This document shows, one piece after another, positions 54,605-62,766 of a DNA stretch of 64,000 nucleotides; the first letter of the stretch is position 1; the number at the start of each line of letters is the position of its first letter. The stretch comes from Pseudomonas alkylphenolica (GTDB lineage: Bacteria > Pseudomonadota > Gammaproteobacteria > Pseudomonadales > Pseudomonadaceae). Position numbers and translations under genes: made by a program. Location: contig NZ_QJRG01000044.1 in the NCBI RefSeq assembly GCF_004025535.1, positions 124,001 to 188,000 on the forward strand, given 5' to 3'. Under the pieces are notes generated by a model. It was not told the origin of the DNA, did not search any database, and saw nothing but the letters and a program-made list of their open reading frames with translations.

Positions 54605-55822
54605 ATGGCTGTTGGTCTTGGTCCTTTGCCAACGTTGCACCCGGTTCCAGGTTTTGAACTCGGCATCGCCTCTGCGGGTATCAAGCGCCCGGGGCGCAAG
54701 GACGTCGTCGTCATGCGCTGTGCCGAAGGTTCCAGCGTGGCCGGCGTGTTCACCCTCAATGCCTTTTGTGCAGCGCCGGTAATCCTCGCCAAGCAGCGCG
54801 TACAGGGCACCGTGCGCTACCTGCTGACCAACACCGGTAACGCCAATGCCGGCACCGGCGCGCCAGGCCTGGCCGCTGCCGAGCGCACCTGCGCCAAGCT
54901 GGCCGAGCTGACTGGCGTCGACGCCAGCGCGGTTCTGCCATTCTCAACCGGTGTGATCGGTGAGCCGCTGCCGGTCGAGAAAATCGAAGGCGCGCTGCAG
55001 GCCGCACTGGATGACCTGTCGGAAAACAACTGGGCGGCTGCCGCTACCGGCATCATGACCACCGACACCCTGCCAAAGGGCGCCAGCCGTCAGTTCCAGC
55101 ACGAAGGCGTGACGATCACCGTTACCGGTATCAGCAAGGGCGCCGGGATGATCCGTCCGAACATGGCCACCATGCTTGGCTATATCGCCACCGACGCCAA
55201 GGTTGCACCGGCGGTGCTCAAGGACCTGATGCTCGACGGCGCCAACAAGTCGTTCAACCGCATCACCATCGATGGCGATACCTCGACCAACGATTGCTGC
55301 ATGCTGATTGCCACCGGCAAGGCGAACGTCGCCGAAGTCACGGAAGCCAAGGGCGTGCTGTTCGACGCGTTGAAAAAAGCCGTGTTCGAGGTGTGCATGG
55401 AAGTGGCCCAGGCCATTGTCCGTGACGGTGAGGGCGCGACCAAGTTTGTCACCGTTGAAGTCAACGGCGGCGGCAACCATCAGGAATGCCTGGATGTCGG
55501 TTACGCGGTGGCCCACTCGCCGCTGATCAAGACCGCGCTGTTTGCCTCCGACCCGAACTGGGGCCGCATCCTGGCAGCCGTAGGCCGCGCTGGCGTGCCT
55601 GATCTGGATGTCAGCCTGATCGACGTGTACCTGGGTGATGTCTGCATTGCCAGCAAAGGCGGCCGCAGTGCCACCTACACTGAAGCTCAGGGCTCGGCGG
55701 TGATGGCCGAAGAGGAAATCACCATCCGTATCGAGTTGGGCCGTGGCCAGTGCAGCGAAACCATCTGGACCACCGACCTGTCCCACGAGTACGTAAAAAT
55801 CAACGCTGAGTACCGTACCTGA
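54605..55822 (+). CDS. argJ: Bifunctional glutamate N-acetyltransferase / N-acetylglutamate synthase
   Basis: A 405-residue Ntn-type enzyme made as a precursor that cleaves itself before Thr189 in the motif NMATMLGYIATDA. Other signatures are TGVIGEPLPVEKI, GDTSTNDCC-type TIDGDTSTNDC, and SDPNWGRI. It recycles the acetyl group from N-acetylornithine to glutamate in arginine synthesis. It is a single gene downstream of secA, which is the usual Pseudomonas order. Confidence 0.95.
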   Translation: MAVGLGPLPTLHPVPGFELGIASAGIKRPGRKDVVVMRCAEGSSVAGVFTLNAFCAAPVILAKQRVQGTVRYLLTNTGNANAGTGAPGLAAAERTCAKLAELTGVDASAVLPFSTGVIGEPLPVEKIEGALQAALDDLSENNWAAAATGIMTTDTLPKGASRQFQHEGVTITVTGISKGAGMIRPNMATMLGYIATDAKVAPAVLKDLMLDGANKSFNRITIDGDTSTNDCCMLIATGKANVAEVTEAKGVLFDALKKAVFEVCMEVAQAIVRDGEGATKFVTVEVNGGGNHQECLDVGYAVAHSPLIKTALFASDPNWGRILAAVGRAGVPDLDVSLIDVYLGDVCIASKGGRSATYTEAQGSAVMAEEEITIRIELGRGQCSETIWTTDLSHEYVKINAEYRT

Positions 55823-55826
55823 TCAC

Positions 55827-55861
55827 ATCGCGGGGTCAGTCGCTTCGACTGGCCCCGCGAT
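55827..55861. repeat. Long perfect hairpin between argJ and the GST gene
   Basis: ATCGCGGGGTCAGTCG pairs with CGACTGGCCCCGCGAT around a three-base loop: 16 pairs with one G-U. No T run follows on either strand, so it may be a REP-like element or a transcript-stabilising hairpin as much as a terminator. Confidence 0.6.
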
Positions 55862-55884
55862 AGTTCCCCTGATGGAGCCGAACC

Positions 55885-56517
55885 ATGAGTTACCACCTGA
55901 TCATCGGCGACAAGCTTTACTCCTCCTGGTCGCTGCGTGGCGCCCTGGCCCTTGAGCTGGCCGGCGCCGACTATGAGGAAACCCTGATCAAACTCAACCA
56001 GGCCGACACCCGTGCGCGCCTGCTGGAGTTCTCGCCTACCGCCAAGGTGCCGCTGCTCAAGTGCGAGCACGGGATCATTGCCGATTCCCTGGCCATCGCC
56101 GAATACCTTGCCGAGCGTCATCCCGAGGCCAACCTGTGGCCAACCGACGTCGCCGCGCGTGCCCAGGCCCGTTCGGCCTGCGCGCAAATGCACAGCGGCT
56201 TCTTCGCCCTGCGTGGCACCATGCCGTTCGACCTGTCCCGCGACGAAGCCTTGGAGAACATGCCACTGGAAGTGCAGGTCGATGTCGACCGCATCGTCGC
56301 GCTTTGGTCTGAATGCCGTCTGGCGGCCAAAGAAGCCGGCCCGTTCCTGTTCGGTACACCAAGCCTGGCGGATGCATTCTTCGCTCCGGTGGCAGTACGC
56401 CTGCGCACCTACCGGGTGGAAGTGCCTGCTGAAGCAGCTGCCTACATCGAGACCATCTACCAGTGGCCGGCCTTCCAGGCATGGCAAAAGGCTGGGCTGG
56501 CGGAGCGTGAAGGGTGA
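55885..56517 (+). CDS. Glutathione S-transferase family protein
   Basis: A 210-residue GST. The thioredoxin-like N-terminal domain begins LIIGDKLYSSWSLRGALALE, where Ser13-Ser14-type residues take the catalytic position, and has the cis-proline KVPLLK and glutathione-contacting ADSLAIAEYLAER. The helical C-terminal domain carries PFLFGTPSLADAFFAPVAVR. Substrate unknown; it resembles the zeta/plant-type bacterial GSTs. Its stop overlaps the mutT-type gene start by four bases, so the two are an operon. Confidence 0.88.
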   Translation: MSYHLIIGDKLYSSWSLRGALALELAGADYEETLIKLNQADTRARLLEFSPTAKVPLLKCEHGIIADSLAIAEYLAERHPEANLWPTDVAARAQARSACAQMHSGFFALRGTMPFDLSRDEALENMPLEVQVDVDRIVALWSECRLAAKEAGPFLFGTPSLADAFFAPVAVRLRTYRVEVPAEAAAYIETIYQWPAFQAWQKAGLAEREG

Positions 56518-57458
56518 AACGCATACATGTAGCCGCCGCCGTCATTCGCGGTGCTGACGGCCGAATCCTGATTGCCCGGCGCGCCGATACCCAGCACCAG
56601 GGTGGTCTGTGGGAGTTCCCTGGTGGCAAAGTCGAAGACGGCGAAGCGGTGGAAGTCGCCCTGGCCCGTGAACTGAATGAAGAGCTGGGCATTGTCGTCA
56701 CGGCCGCGCGGCCGTTGATCAAGGTTCACCACGACTACCCGGACAAACAGGTGCTGCTGGATGTCTGGGAGGTCAGTGCATTCACCGGCGAGCCGCATGG
56801 CGCCGAAGGCCAGCCACTGGCCTGGGTAACCGCCCGTGAGTTGCCACAGTACGACTTCCCTGAAGCCAACCAGCCGATCGTGGCGGCAGCGCGCCTGCCG
56901 GGCGAGTACATGATTACCCCGGAAGGCCTGGAAGTTCCGCAGATGCTGCGTGGCATTCAAAAGGCTATCGCCGGCGGGATCAAACTGGTTCAGCTGCGTG
57001 CACCGAACATGTATGACCCCAAGTATCGCGACGTTGCCGTCGATGCGGTGGGCCTGTGTGCCGGCAAGGCGCAATTGATGCTGAAGGGGCCGCTGGAGTG
57101 GCTGGGTGATTTTCCTGCGGCCGGTTGGCACCTGACCTCCGAGCAGTTGCGCAAGTACGCCAGCAAGGGTCGGCCGTTCCCGAAAGAGCGCTGGTTGGCG
57201 GCGTCGTGCCACAGTGCCGAAGAGCTGAGCCTGGCCGAGCAGATGGACGTGGATTTTGTCACCCTGTCGCCGGTGCAAGCGACCCAGACACACCCGGATG
57301 CCCAGCCGTTGGGTTGGGAGCGGGCTCGCCAGCTGATCGAGGGCTTCAGCAAGCCGGTGTATCTGCTGGGTGGTGTCGGTGCTGGCGAACGCGAAAAGGC
57401 CTGGCAGCACGGCGCTCAGGGGGTGGCGGGAATCCGCGCGTTCTGGCCTGAGAGCTGA
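56514..57458 (+). CDS. mutT: Nudix hydrolase (MutT) fused to a thiamine-phosphate-synthase-like domain
   Basis: A 314-residue two-domain protein. Residues 1-130 are a MutT-type Nudix domain with the box GGKVEDGEAVEVALARELNE followed by ELGI, which matches the G-x5-E-x7-REU-x-EE-x-GU rule. Residues 140-314 form a ThiE/TenI-like TIM barrel (GIKLVQLRAPNM, LAASCHSAEEL, VDFVTLSPVQATQTHP, YLLGGVGAGE). The first domain would cleanse 8-oxo-dGTP; the role of the second is unknown, and thiamine synthesis is doubtful because such fusions are widespread in gammaproteobacteria that have a separate thiE. GTG start overlaps the GST gene. Confidence 0.92.
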   Translation: MKRIHVAAAVIRGADGRILIARRADTQHQGGLWEFPGGKVEDGEAVEVALARELNEELGIVVTAARPLIKVHHDYPDKQVLLDVWEVSAFTGEPHGAEGQPLAWVTARELPQYDFPEANQPIVAAARLPGEYMITPEGLEVPQMLRGIQKAIAGGIKLVQLRAPNMYDPKYRDVAVDAVGLCAGKAQLMLKGPLEWLGDFPAAGWHLTSEQLRKYASKGRPFPKERWLAASCHSAEELSLAEQMDVDFVTLSPVQATQTHPDAQPLGWERARQLIEGFSKPVYLLGGVGAGEREKAWQHGAQGVAGIRAFWPES

Positions 57459-57494
57459 GTCTTTAGCGAGCCCGCCCCCACAGGTTGAGCTGGT

Positions 57495-57524
57495 CCTGTG
57501 GGAGCGGGTTCACCCGCGAAGAGG
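57495..57524. repeat. Pseudomonas REP element
   Basis: CCTGTGGGAGCGGGTTCACCCGCGAAGAGG is the common Pseudomonas repetitive extragenic palindrome (GCGGGT/ACCCGC stem). Its left side lies in the gap after mutT; its right side forms the last codons and stop of the adenosyltransferase gene. Confidence 0.85.
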
Positions 57525-58085
57525 TTTCGCCGCTGCCTGCCAAAGCACCTCTGCCACCCCCTGACGCCGCCCGATCAACCGCGCTGCTACAAACAGCAGA
57601 TCCGACAACCGGTTGATGTACGCCAACCCCACCCCAGCCAATGGCTCGACACTGTTCAGTTGCTGACAGCGCCGTTCGGCACTGCGCGCCAGGCTTCGGC
57701 ACACATGGGCCTGGGCAATCAGCGCCGAACCACTGGGCAGAATGAAGTTTTCTAGCGGCCCCAGTTCCTCGTTCCAGCGGTCGATGGCCGCTTCCAGGCG
57801 CTCCACTTCGGCGGCGCTCAGTGCCTGGTAACTGGGCATCGCCAGCTCACCGCCCAGATCGAACAGACGGTGTTGGCAAGGCGCCAGCACCTCGGTCAGT
57901 TCATCCAGCTGGTGTTCGGCCAGCCCCGCCAGCAGCAGCCCGAGCTGGCTGTTGAGGCTGTCGACCTCGCCGATGGCCTCGATGCGTGGATGATCCTTGG
58001 GTACCCGACGGCCGTCCCCCAGGCCGGTTTCGCCTTTGTCGCCGGTGCGGGTGTAGATCTTCGACAACCGAAAACCCATGTTCAT
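57510..58085 (-). CDS. Cob(I)alamin adenosyltransferase, PduO type
   Basis: A 191-residue ATR. The ATP-binding N-terminus YTRTGDKGETGLGDGRRVPK, then EAIGEVDSLNSQLGL, ILPSGSALIAQAHVCRSLARSAER and INRLSDLLFVAAR are PduO-family signatures. It transfers adenosyl to cob(I)alamin, making coenzyme B12. The ATG at 58085 overlaps the stop codon of the upstream sensor kinase gene by four bases, so expression is coupled to it. The last five codons and the stop (…PLRG) are supplied by a REP sequence, so the natural C-terminus may have been altered. Confidence 0.92.
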   Translation of the reverse strand: MNMGFRLSKIYTRTGDKGETGLGDGRRVPKDHPRIEAIGEVDSLNSQLGLLLAGLAEHQLDELTEVLAPCQHRLFDLGGELAMPSYQALSAAEVERLEAAIDRWNEELGPLENFILPSGSALIAQAHVCRSLARSAERRCQQLNSVEPLAGVGLAYINRLSDLLFVAARLIGRRQGVAEVLWQAAAKPLRG

Positions 58086-60118
58086 GACTCCATTGAGTGG
58101 GGCTCGACCACGCTGGGTGAGCTGCTGGCCAGTGGCAGGCGCAAGGTAAAGCAGGTGCCTTGCCCCGGTGCCGATTGCACCTCCATCTGGCCCTTGTGGT
58201 TGTTGGTGATGATGAAGTACGAGACGGACAGGCCCAGACCTGTGCCCTGGCCTATTTCCTTGGTGGTGAAGAAAGGCTCGAACGTGCGCTTGCGCACGGC
58301 CTCGGGCATGCCGACGCCGTTGTCTTCCACCTGGATTTCGGCCCAGGGCGGATTGAGTCGGGTACGCAGGATGATGCGCCCAGGCTCGCTGTCGTCTTCG
58401 CGCAGGTGAATGGCCTGGGCGGCGTTCTTCAACAGGTTCAGCAGCACTTGCTCCAGTTCGTTGGCCGTGCAGGGCACCGGGCCCAGGTTCGGGTCGAACT
58501 GGCGGATGATGGCCTGGCCCTTGAAGTCGAAGCCGATGGTGAGGTCGAAGTCGTTGCCGGCAATTTCCACAGCTTGATCAATCAACGCCGGCAAATCGCA
58601 AGGCGCCAGTTGGCGATTGCTGCGCCGACTGAAACTGAGCATGTGGGTGACGATCTTGGCTGCGCGCGCGCCGGCCTGGGCGATGCCATCGAGCAGTTGC
58701 GGGACCTCACGGCTTTCCAGGTAGCGGTTGACGGTAGCCAGGTCGATGCCCAGTTCGCCAGCCTGCTCCTGGTTTTTCACCAGGTCCGGCGACAGGCGTC
58801 GGCGTACGTTCTGTACGTTGTGCAGGATTGCTCCCAGTGGATTGTTGATTTCATGAGCCATGCCGGCAGCCAGGCCGCCCACCGACAGCATTTTTTCCGA
58901 CTGCACCATCATTTCTTCCAGCGACAGGCGTTGGGTGATGTCGTCGATCCGGATCACCACACCGCGGCCGCCGCCCCCCATCAACGGATAGAAGGTCAGG
59001 GCGTAGTAGCGGCTATCGTCACCCTTGGTCCAGGTCACCCGTTCGATCTTCGCCACCCGGTGCTTCTCGACGCTTTCCTTGAGCTGCGGCAGGAACGGCT
59101 TGAGTGGTTCGAAGGCGAGGAAAATCGGCTGGTTCAGCGCTTCGTCCAGTGGTGTGCCGGACAGCGCGCTGGCTTCCTGATTCCACTGGGTGACGTAGAG
59201 TTGCTCGTCGAGGGCGATCAATGCCGAGGGCATGGAGTCGATGATGCTGTTGAGGTAGTTCTGAAAGCCGGTGAGCTTTTTCTCGATCTTGCTGCGTACC
59301 TGAACTTCCAGCTCCAGCTTGCGATTGGTGTGACGGGTTTCCTCGGCCAGGCCTTGGGCCTGGTCGTAGGCTTGCTGGAACTCGTCACGGGTGCGCTTGA
59401 GCTGTTGCTCGCGGGCCTCGATGCGCGAGAGCATGGTGTTGAACGCTTCGGCCAGGCTGCCGATTTCGTCGTCGTTGCCGCGGCGAGCGCGCAGCGCGTA
59501 GTTCTCCTCGCGGGTCACCTGGCGCGACAGCTGTTCGAGTTGATCGATCGGTTGAGTGATCAGGCGTTTGATCTGCCGGGCAATGACCATCCACAGCAAA
59601 ATACTGAACACCAGGATGCCCAGGCTCGCGGTGAGGATGCCGGTATAGAACGCCATCGGCAGTTCACTGCTGGCGACCATCAGCAGGTGACCGGGAGGCC
59701 CACCTGGTCGCGGAATCGTCGTCAGCTGCGTACTGCGAAACTCGGTCAGGCGCCAGTTCTCGATGTTGCGGTATCGCTTGGGAAGGGGCAGTTGTTCGCC
59801 GTGCTGCAATTGCGCAAGCAGTTTGCCGTCGCCGCCGTACACCGCGGCCGCACGCAGCGGCGTATAGCTGTCGAGTTCCTTGAGCAGCTCATTCGCCGCT
59901 TCGGGCGAATCGGCGGCCTGGGCCGACAGTTGCGGGTTGGCTACCAGCCGGCCAATGGTCTGCAAGGCCTGCGGGGCCATGCTTTCCTGGGAGATCCAGT
60001 AGGCGGCGCTGATAAAGGTGACGTTGGCCACCAGCAAAATGGTGATCAACAACACCAGCAGGGCGGCCAGCAGTTTCTGGCCGACCGGCAGGTTCTCCAG
60101 GCGTTCGCGCAGCGTCAT
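58082..60118 (-). CDS. Membrane sensor histidine kinase (CHASE8-like sensor, HAMP, PAS, HisKA, HATPase)
   Basis: A 678-residue kinase. Two transmembrane helices (about 15-40 and 157-180) enclose a periplasmic domain resembling CHASE8 (EAANELLKELDSYTPLRAAAVYGGDGKLLAQL region). Then come HAMP (about 181-235), coiled coil, PAS (about 288-400), the phospho-acceptor His422 (AGMAHEINNPLG), the N box LLNLLKNAAQAI, and G boxes VEDNGVGMP and GQGTGLGLSVSY. No response-regulator gene is adjacent; the downstream gene is a cobalamin adenosyltransferase. Stimulus and partner are unknown. It resembles the P. aeruginosa kinase of this locus (PA4398, as far as I recall), linked to swarming and biofilm control. 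Confidence 0.88.
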   Translation of the reverse strand: MTLRERLENLPVGQKLLAALLVLLITILLVANVTFISAAYWISQESMAPQALQTIGRLVANPQLSAQAADSPEAANELLKELDSYTPLRAAAVYGGDGKLLAQLQHGEQLPLPKRYRNIENWRLTEFRSTQLTTIPRPGGPPGHLLMVASSELPMAFYTGILTASLGILVFSILLWMVIARQIKRLITQPIDQLEQLSRQVTREENYALRARRGNDDEIGSLAEAFNTMLSRIEAREQQLKRTRDEFQQAYDQAQGLAEETRHTNRKLELEVQVRSKIEKKLTGFQNYLNSIIDSMPSALIALDEQLYVTQWNQEASALSGTPLDEALNQPIFLAFEPLKPFLPQLKESVEKHRVAKIERVTWTKGDDSRYYALTFYPLMGGGGRGVVIRIDDITQRLSLEEMMVQSEKMLSVGGLAAGMAHEINNPLGAILHNVQNVRRRLSPDLVKNQEQAGELGIDLATVNRYLESREVPQLLDGIAQAGARAAKIVTHMLSFSRRSNRQLAPCDLPALIDQAVEIAGNDFDLTIGFDFKGQAIIRQFDPNLGPVPCTANELEQVLLNLLKNAAQAIHLREDDSEPGRIILRTRLNPPWAEIQVEDNGVGMPEAVRKRTFEPFFTTKEIGQGTGLGLSVSYFIITNNHKGQMEVQSAPGQGTCFTLRLPLASSSPSVVEPHSMES

Positions 60119-60168
60119 GTGAAAGCCAGATCCTGGTCGGTAGGTGAAAGGGCAGGGTACCGCTGCGC

Positions 60169-61179
<1,011 letters not shown>

Positions 61180-61199
61180 TTATTTTTTGGAGAGAAGGT

Positions 61200-61685
61200 A
61201 TGCCGTCGTTCGACGTGGTATCGGAACTGGACAAGCACGAAGTCACCAACGCCGTGGAAAACGCGGTCAAGGACCTGGACCGTCGCTATGACCTCAAGGG
61301 CAAGGGCAGCTTCGAGTTCAAGGAAAAGGATCTGACTGTCACCCTGACGGCCGAAGCCGAATTCCAGCTCGAGGCGATGATCGAAATCCTCAAGCTGGCC
61401 CTGGTCAAGCGCAAGATCGATGTGCAGTGCCTGGAAGTGAAGGACGCCTACGCGTCGGGCAAAGTGATGAAGCAGGATGCCACCCTCAAGGAAGGCATCG
61501 ACAAGGAGCTGGCGAAGAAGATCGTCGCCCATATCAAAGACGCCAAACTCAAGGTACAGGCTGCCATCCAGGGTGAGCAGGTACGTGTCACCGGTAAAAA
61601 ACGCGATGACCTGCAGGAAGCCATTGCGGCCCTGCGCGCCAAGGAATTCGGCATGCCGCTGCAGTTCAACAACTTCCGCGACTGA
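61200..61685 (+). CDS. yajQ: YajQ-family nucleotide-binding protein
   Basis: A 161-residue protein with two alpha/beta domains typical of YajQ ([68 protein letters not shown]). Members bind cyclic di-GMP in Xanthomonas and Pseudomonas and affect virulence genes; E. coli YajQ binds nucleotides. ATG at 61200 follows GGAGAGAAGG. It is divergent from the PanE-like gene. Confidence 0.94.
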   Translation: MPSFDVVSELDKHEVTNAVENAVKDLDRRYDLKGKGSFEFKEKDLTVTLTAEAEFQLEAMIEILKLALVKRKIDVQCLEVKDAYASGKVMKQDATLKEGIDKELAKKIVAHIKDAKLKVQAAIQGEQVRVTGKKRDDLQEAIAALRAKEFGMPLQFNNFRD

Positions 61686-61796
61686 TCATGGCGCTTTGGA
61701 ACCTTGGCGCCGAATTGGCGTCCGAGGTTTGTGCTGCCGCTGAAACCATTGCGGCGTGTTTTCACAGCTTTTGCCCTTCGGCATGAGGAATGGATT

Positions 61797-62639
61797 ATGG
61801 ATTTAAGTGCTGAAGTCGATCAGCTGGTTAAAACGTCGCAAACCTGGGTCCCGATGATCATGGAGTACGGCAGCCGCCTGTTGCTGGCGCTGCTGACCCT
61901 GGCCATCGGCTGGTGGCTGATCAACAAAGTGGCCGACCGCCTGGGCAAGCTGCTTGCCCTGCGTAAAGTCGACCTGGCCTTGCAGGGCTTTATCAGCAGC
62001 CTGGCCAACATCATCCTGAAGATTCTGCTGGTGGTCAGCGTTGCCTCGATGATCGGTATCGAGACCACCTCGTTCGTCGCCGCCATCGGTGCTGCGGGCC
62101 TGGCCATCGGTCTGGCCTTGCAGGGCAGCCTGGCCAACTTCGCGGGCGGCGTGCTGATCCTGCTGTTCCGTCCGTTCCGTCTGGGCGACTGGATCGAAGC
62201 ACAAGGCGTTTCCGGCACCGTGGACAGTATCCAGATCTTTCACACCGTATTGCGCACGGGTGACAACAAGACCGTGATCCTGCCCAACGGCAGCCTGTCC
62301 AACGGCATCATCACCAACACCAACCGTCAGCCGACCCGCAAGGTTGTGTTTGATGTGGGGGTTGATTACGAAGCCGACCTGCAAAAGGCGCGGCAGGTGC
62401 TGCTGGAGCTGGCCGATGACCCGCGTATCCACCAGAGCCCGGCGCCACAGGCTGTGGTTTCGCTGCTGGGCGACAGCTCGATCACCCTGTCGTTGCGGGT
62501 GTGGGTGAACACCGCCGATTACTGGGACGTGATGTTCATGCTCAACGAACACGCCCGTGATCGTCTGAAGCAAGAGGGCATCGACATTCCGTTTCCACAG
62601 CGGGTAATCCGTGTGGTGCAGGAGACGGCGGTGCAATAA
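61797..62639 (+). CDS. mscS: Small-conductance mechanosensitive channel MscS
   Basis: A 280-residue channel with three N-terminal transmembrane helices (about 22-42, 63-83 and 90-115). The pore helix AAIGAAGLAIGLALQGSLAN has the Gly/Ala pattern of MscS TM3, followed by FAGGVLILLFRPFRLGDWIE and the beta domain DSIQIFHTVLRTGDNKTVILPNG. It opens under membrane tension after osmotic downshock and lets ions out. Length matches E. coli MscS. ATG 61797 has GAGGAA upstream; the frame is open earlier but without homology. Confidence 0.92.
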   Translation: MDLSAEVDQLVKTSQTWVPMIMEYGSRLLLALLTLAIGWWLINKVADRLGKLLALRKVDLALQGFISSLANIILKILLVVSVASMIGIETTSFVAAIGAAGLAIGLALQGSLANFAGGVLILLFRPFRLGDWIEAQGVSGTVDSIQIFHTVLRTGDNKTVILPNGSLSNGIITNTNRQPTRKVVFDVGVDYEADLQKARQVLLELADDPRIHQSPAPQAVVSLLGDSSITLSLRVWVNTADYWDVMFMLNEHARDRLKQEGIDIPFPQRVIRVVQETAVQ

Positions 62640-62646
62640 CCCTCGG

Positions 62647-62674
62647 TGTAGGAGCGGATTCATCCGCTCCTACA
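62647..62674. repeat. REP-like palindrome between mscS and the MFS gene
   Basis: TGTAGGAGCGGA-TTCA-TCCGCTCCTACA: a perfect 12-bp stem with a four-base loop, of the GTAGGAGCGG type common in Pseudomonas intergenic regions. It may double as a weak terminator for mscS. Confidence 0.8.
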
Positions 62675-62766
62675 GACTGCATTACACTTGTTCACGTCTT
62701 CGCGCTACCTGCGCCCTGGTGTTTCTGGCATATAGGCTGGCTTACCTTTGTTTGCCCGGCCTTACC

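Noticed and set aside
57459..58085. Cobalamin riboswitch near the adenosyltransferase gene
   Set aside because: The gene is coupled to the upstream kinase gene and has no leader of its own that could hold one.
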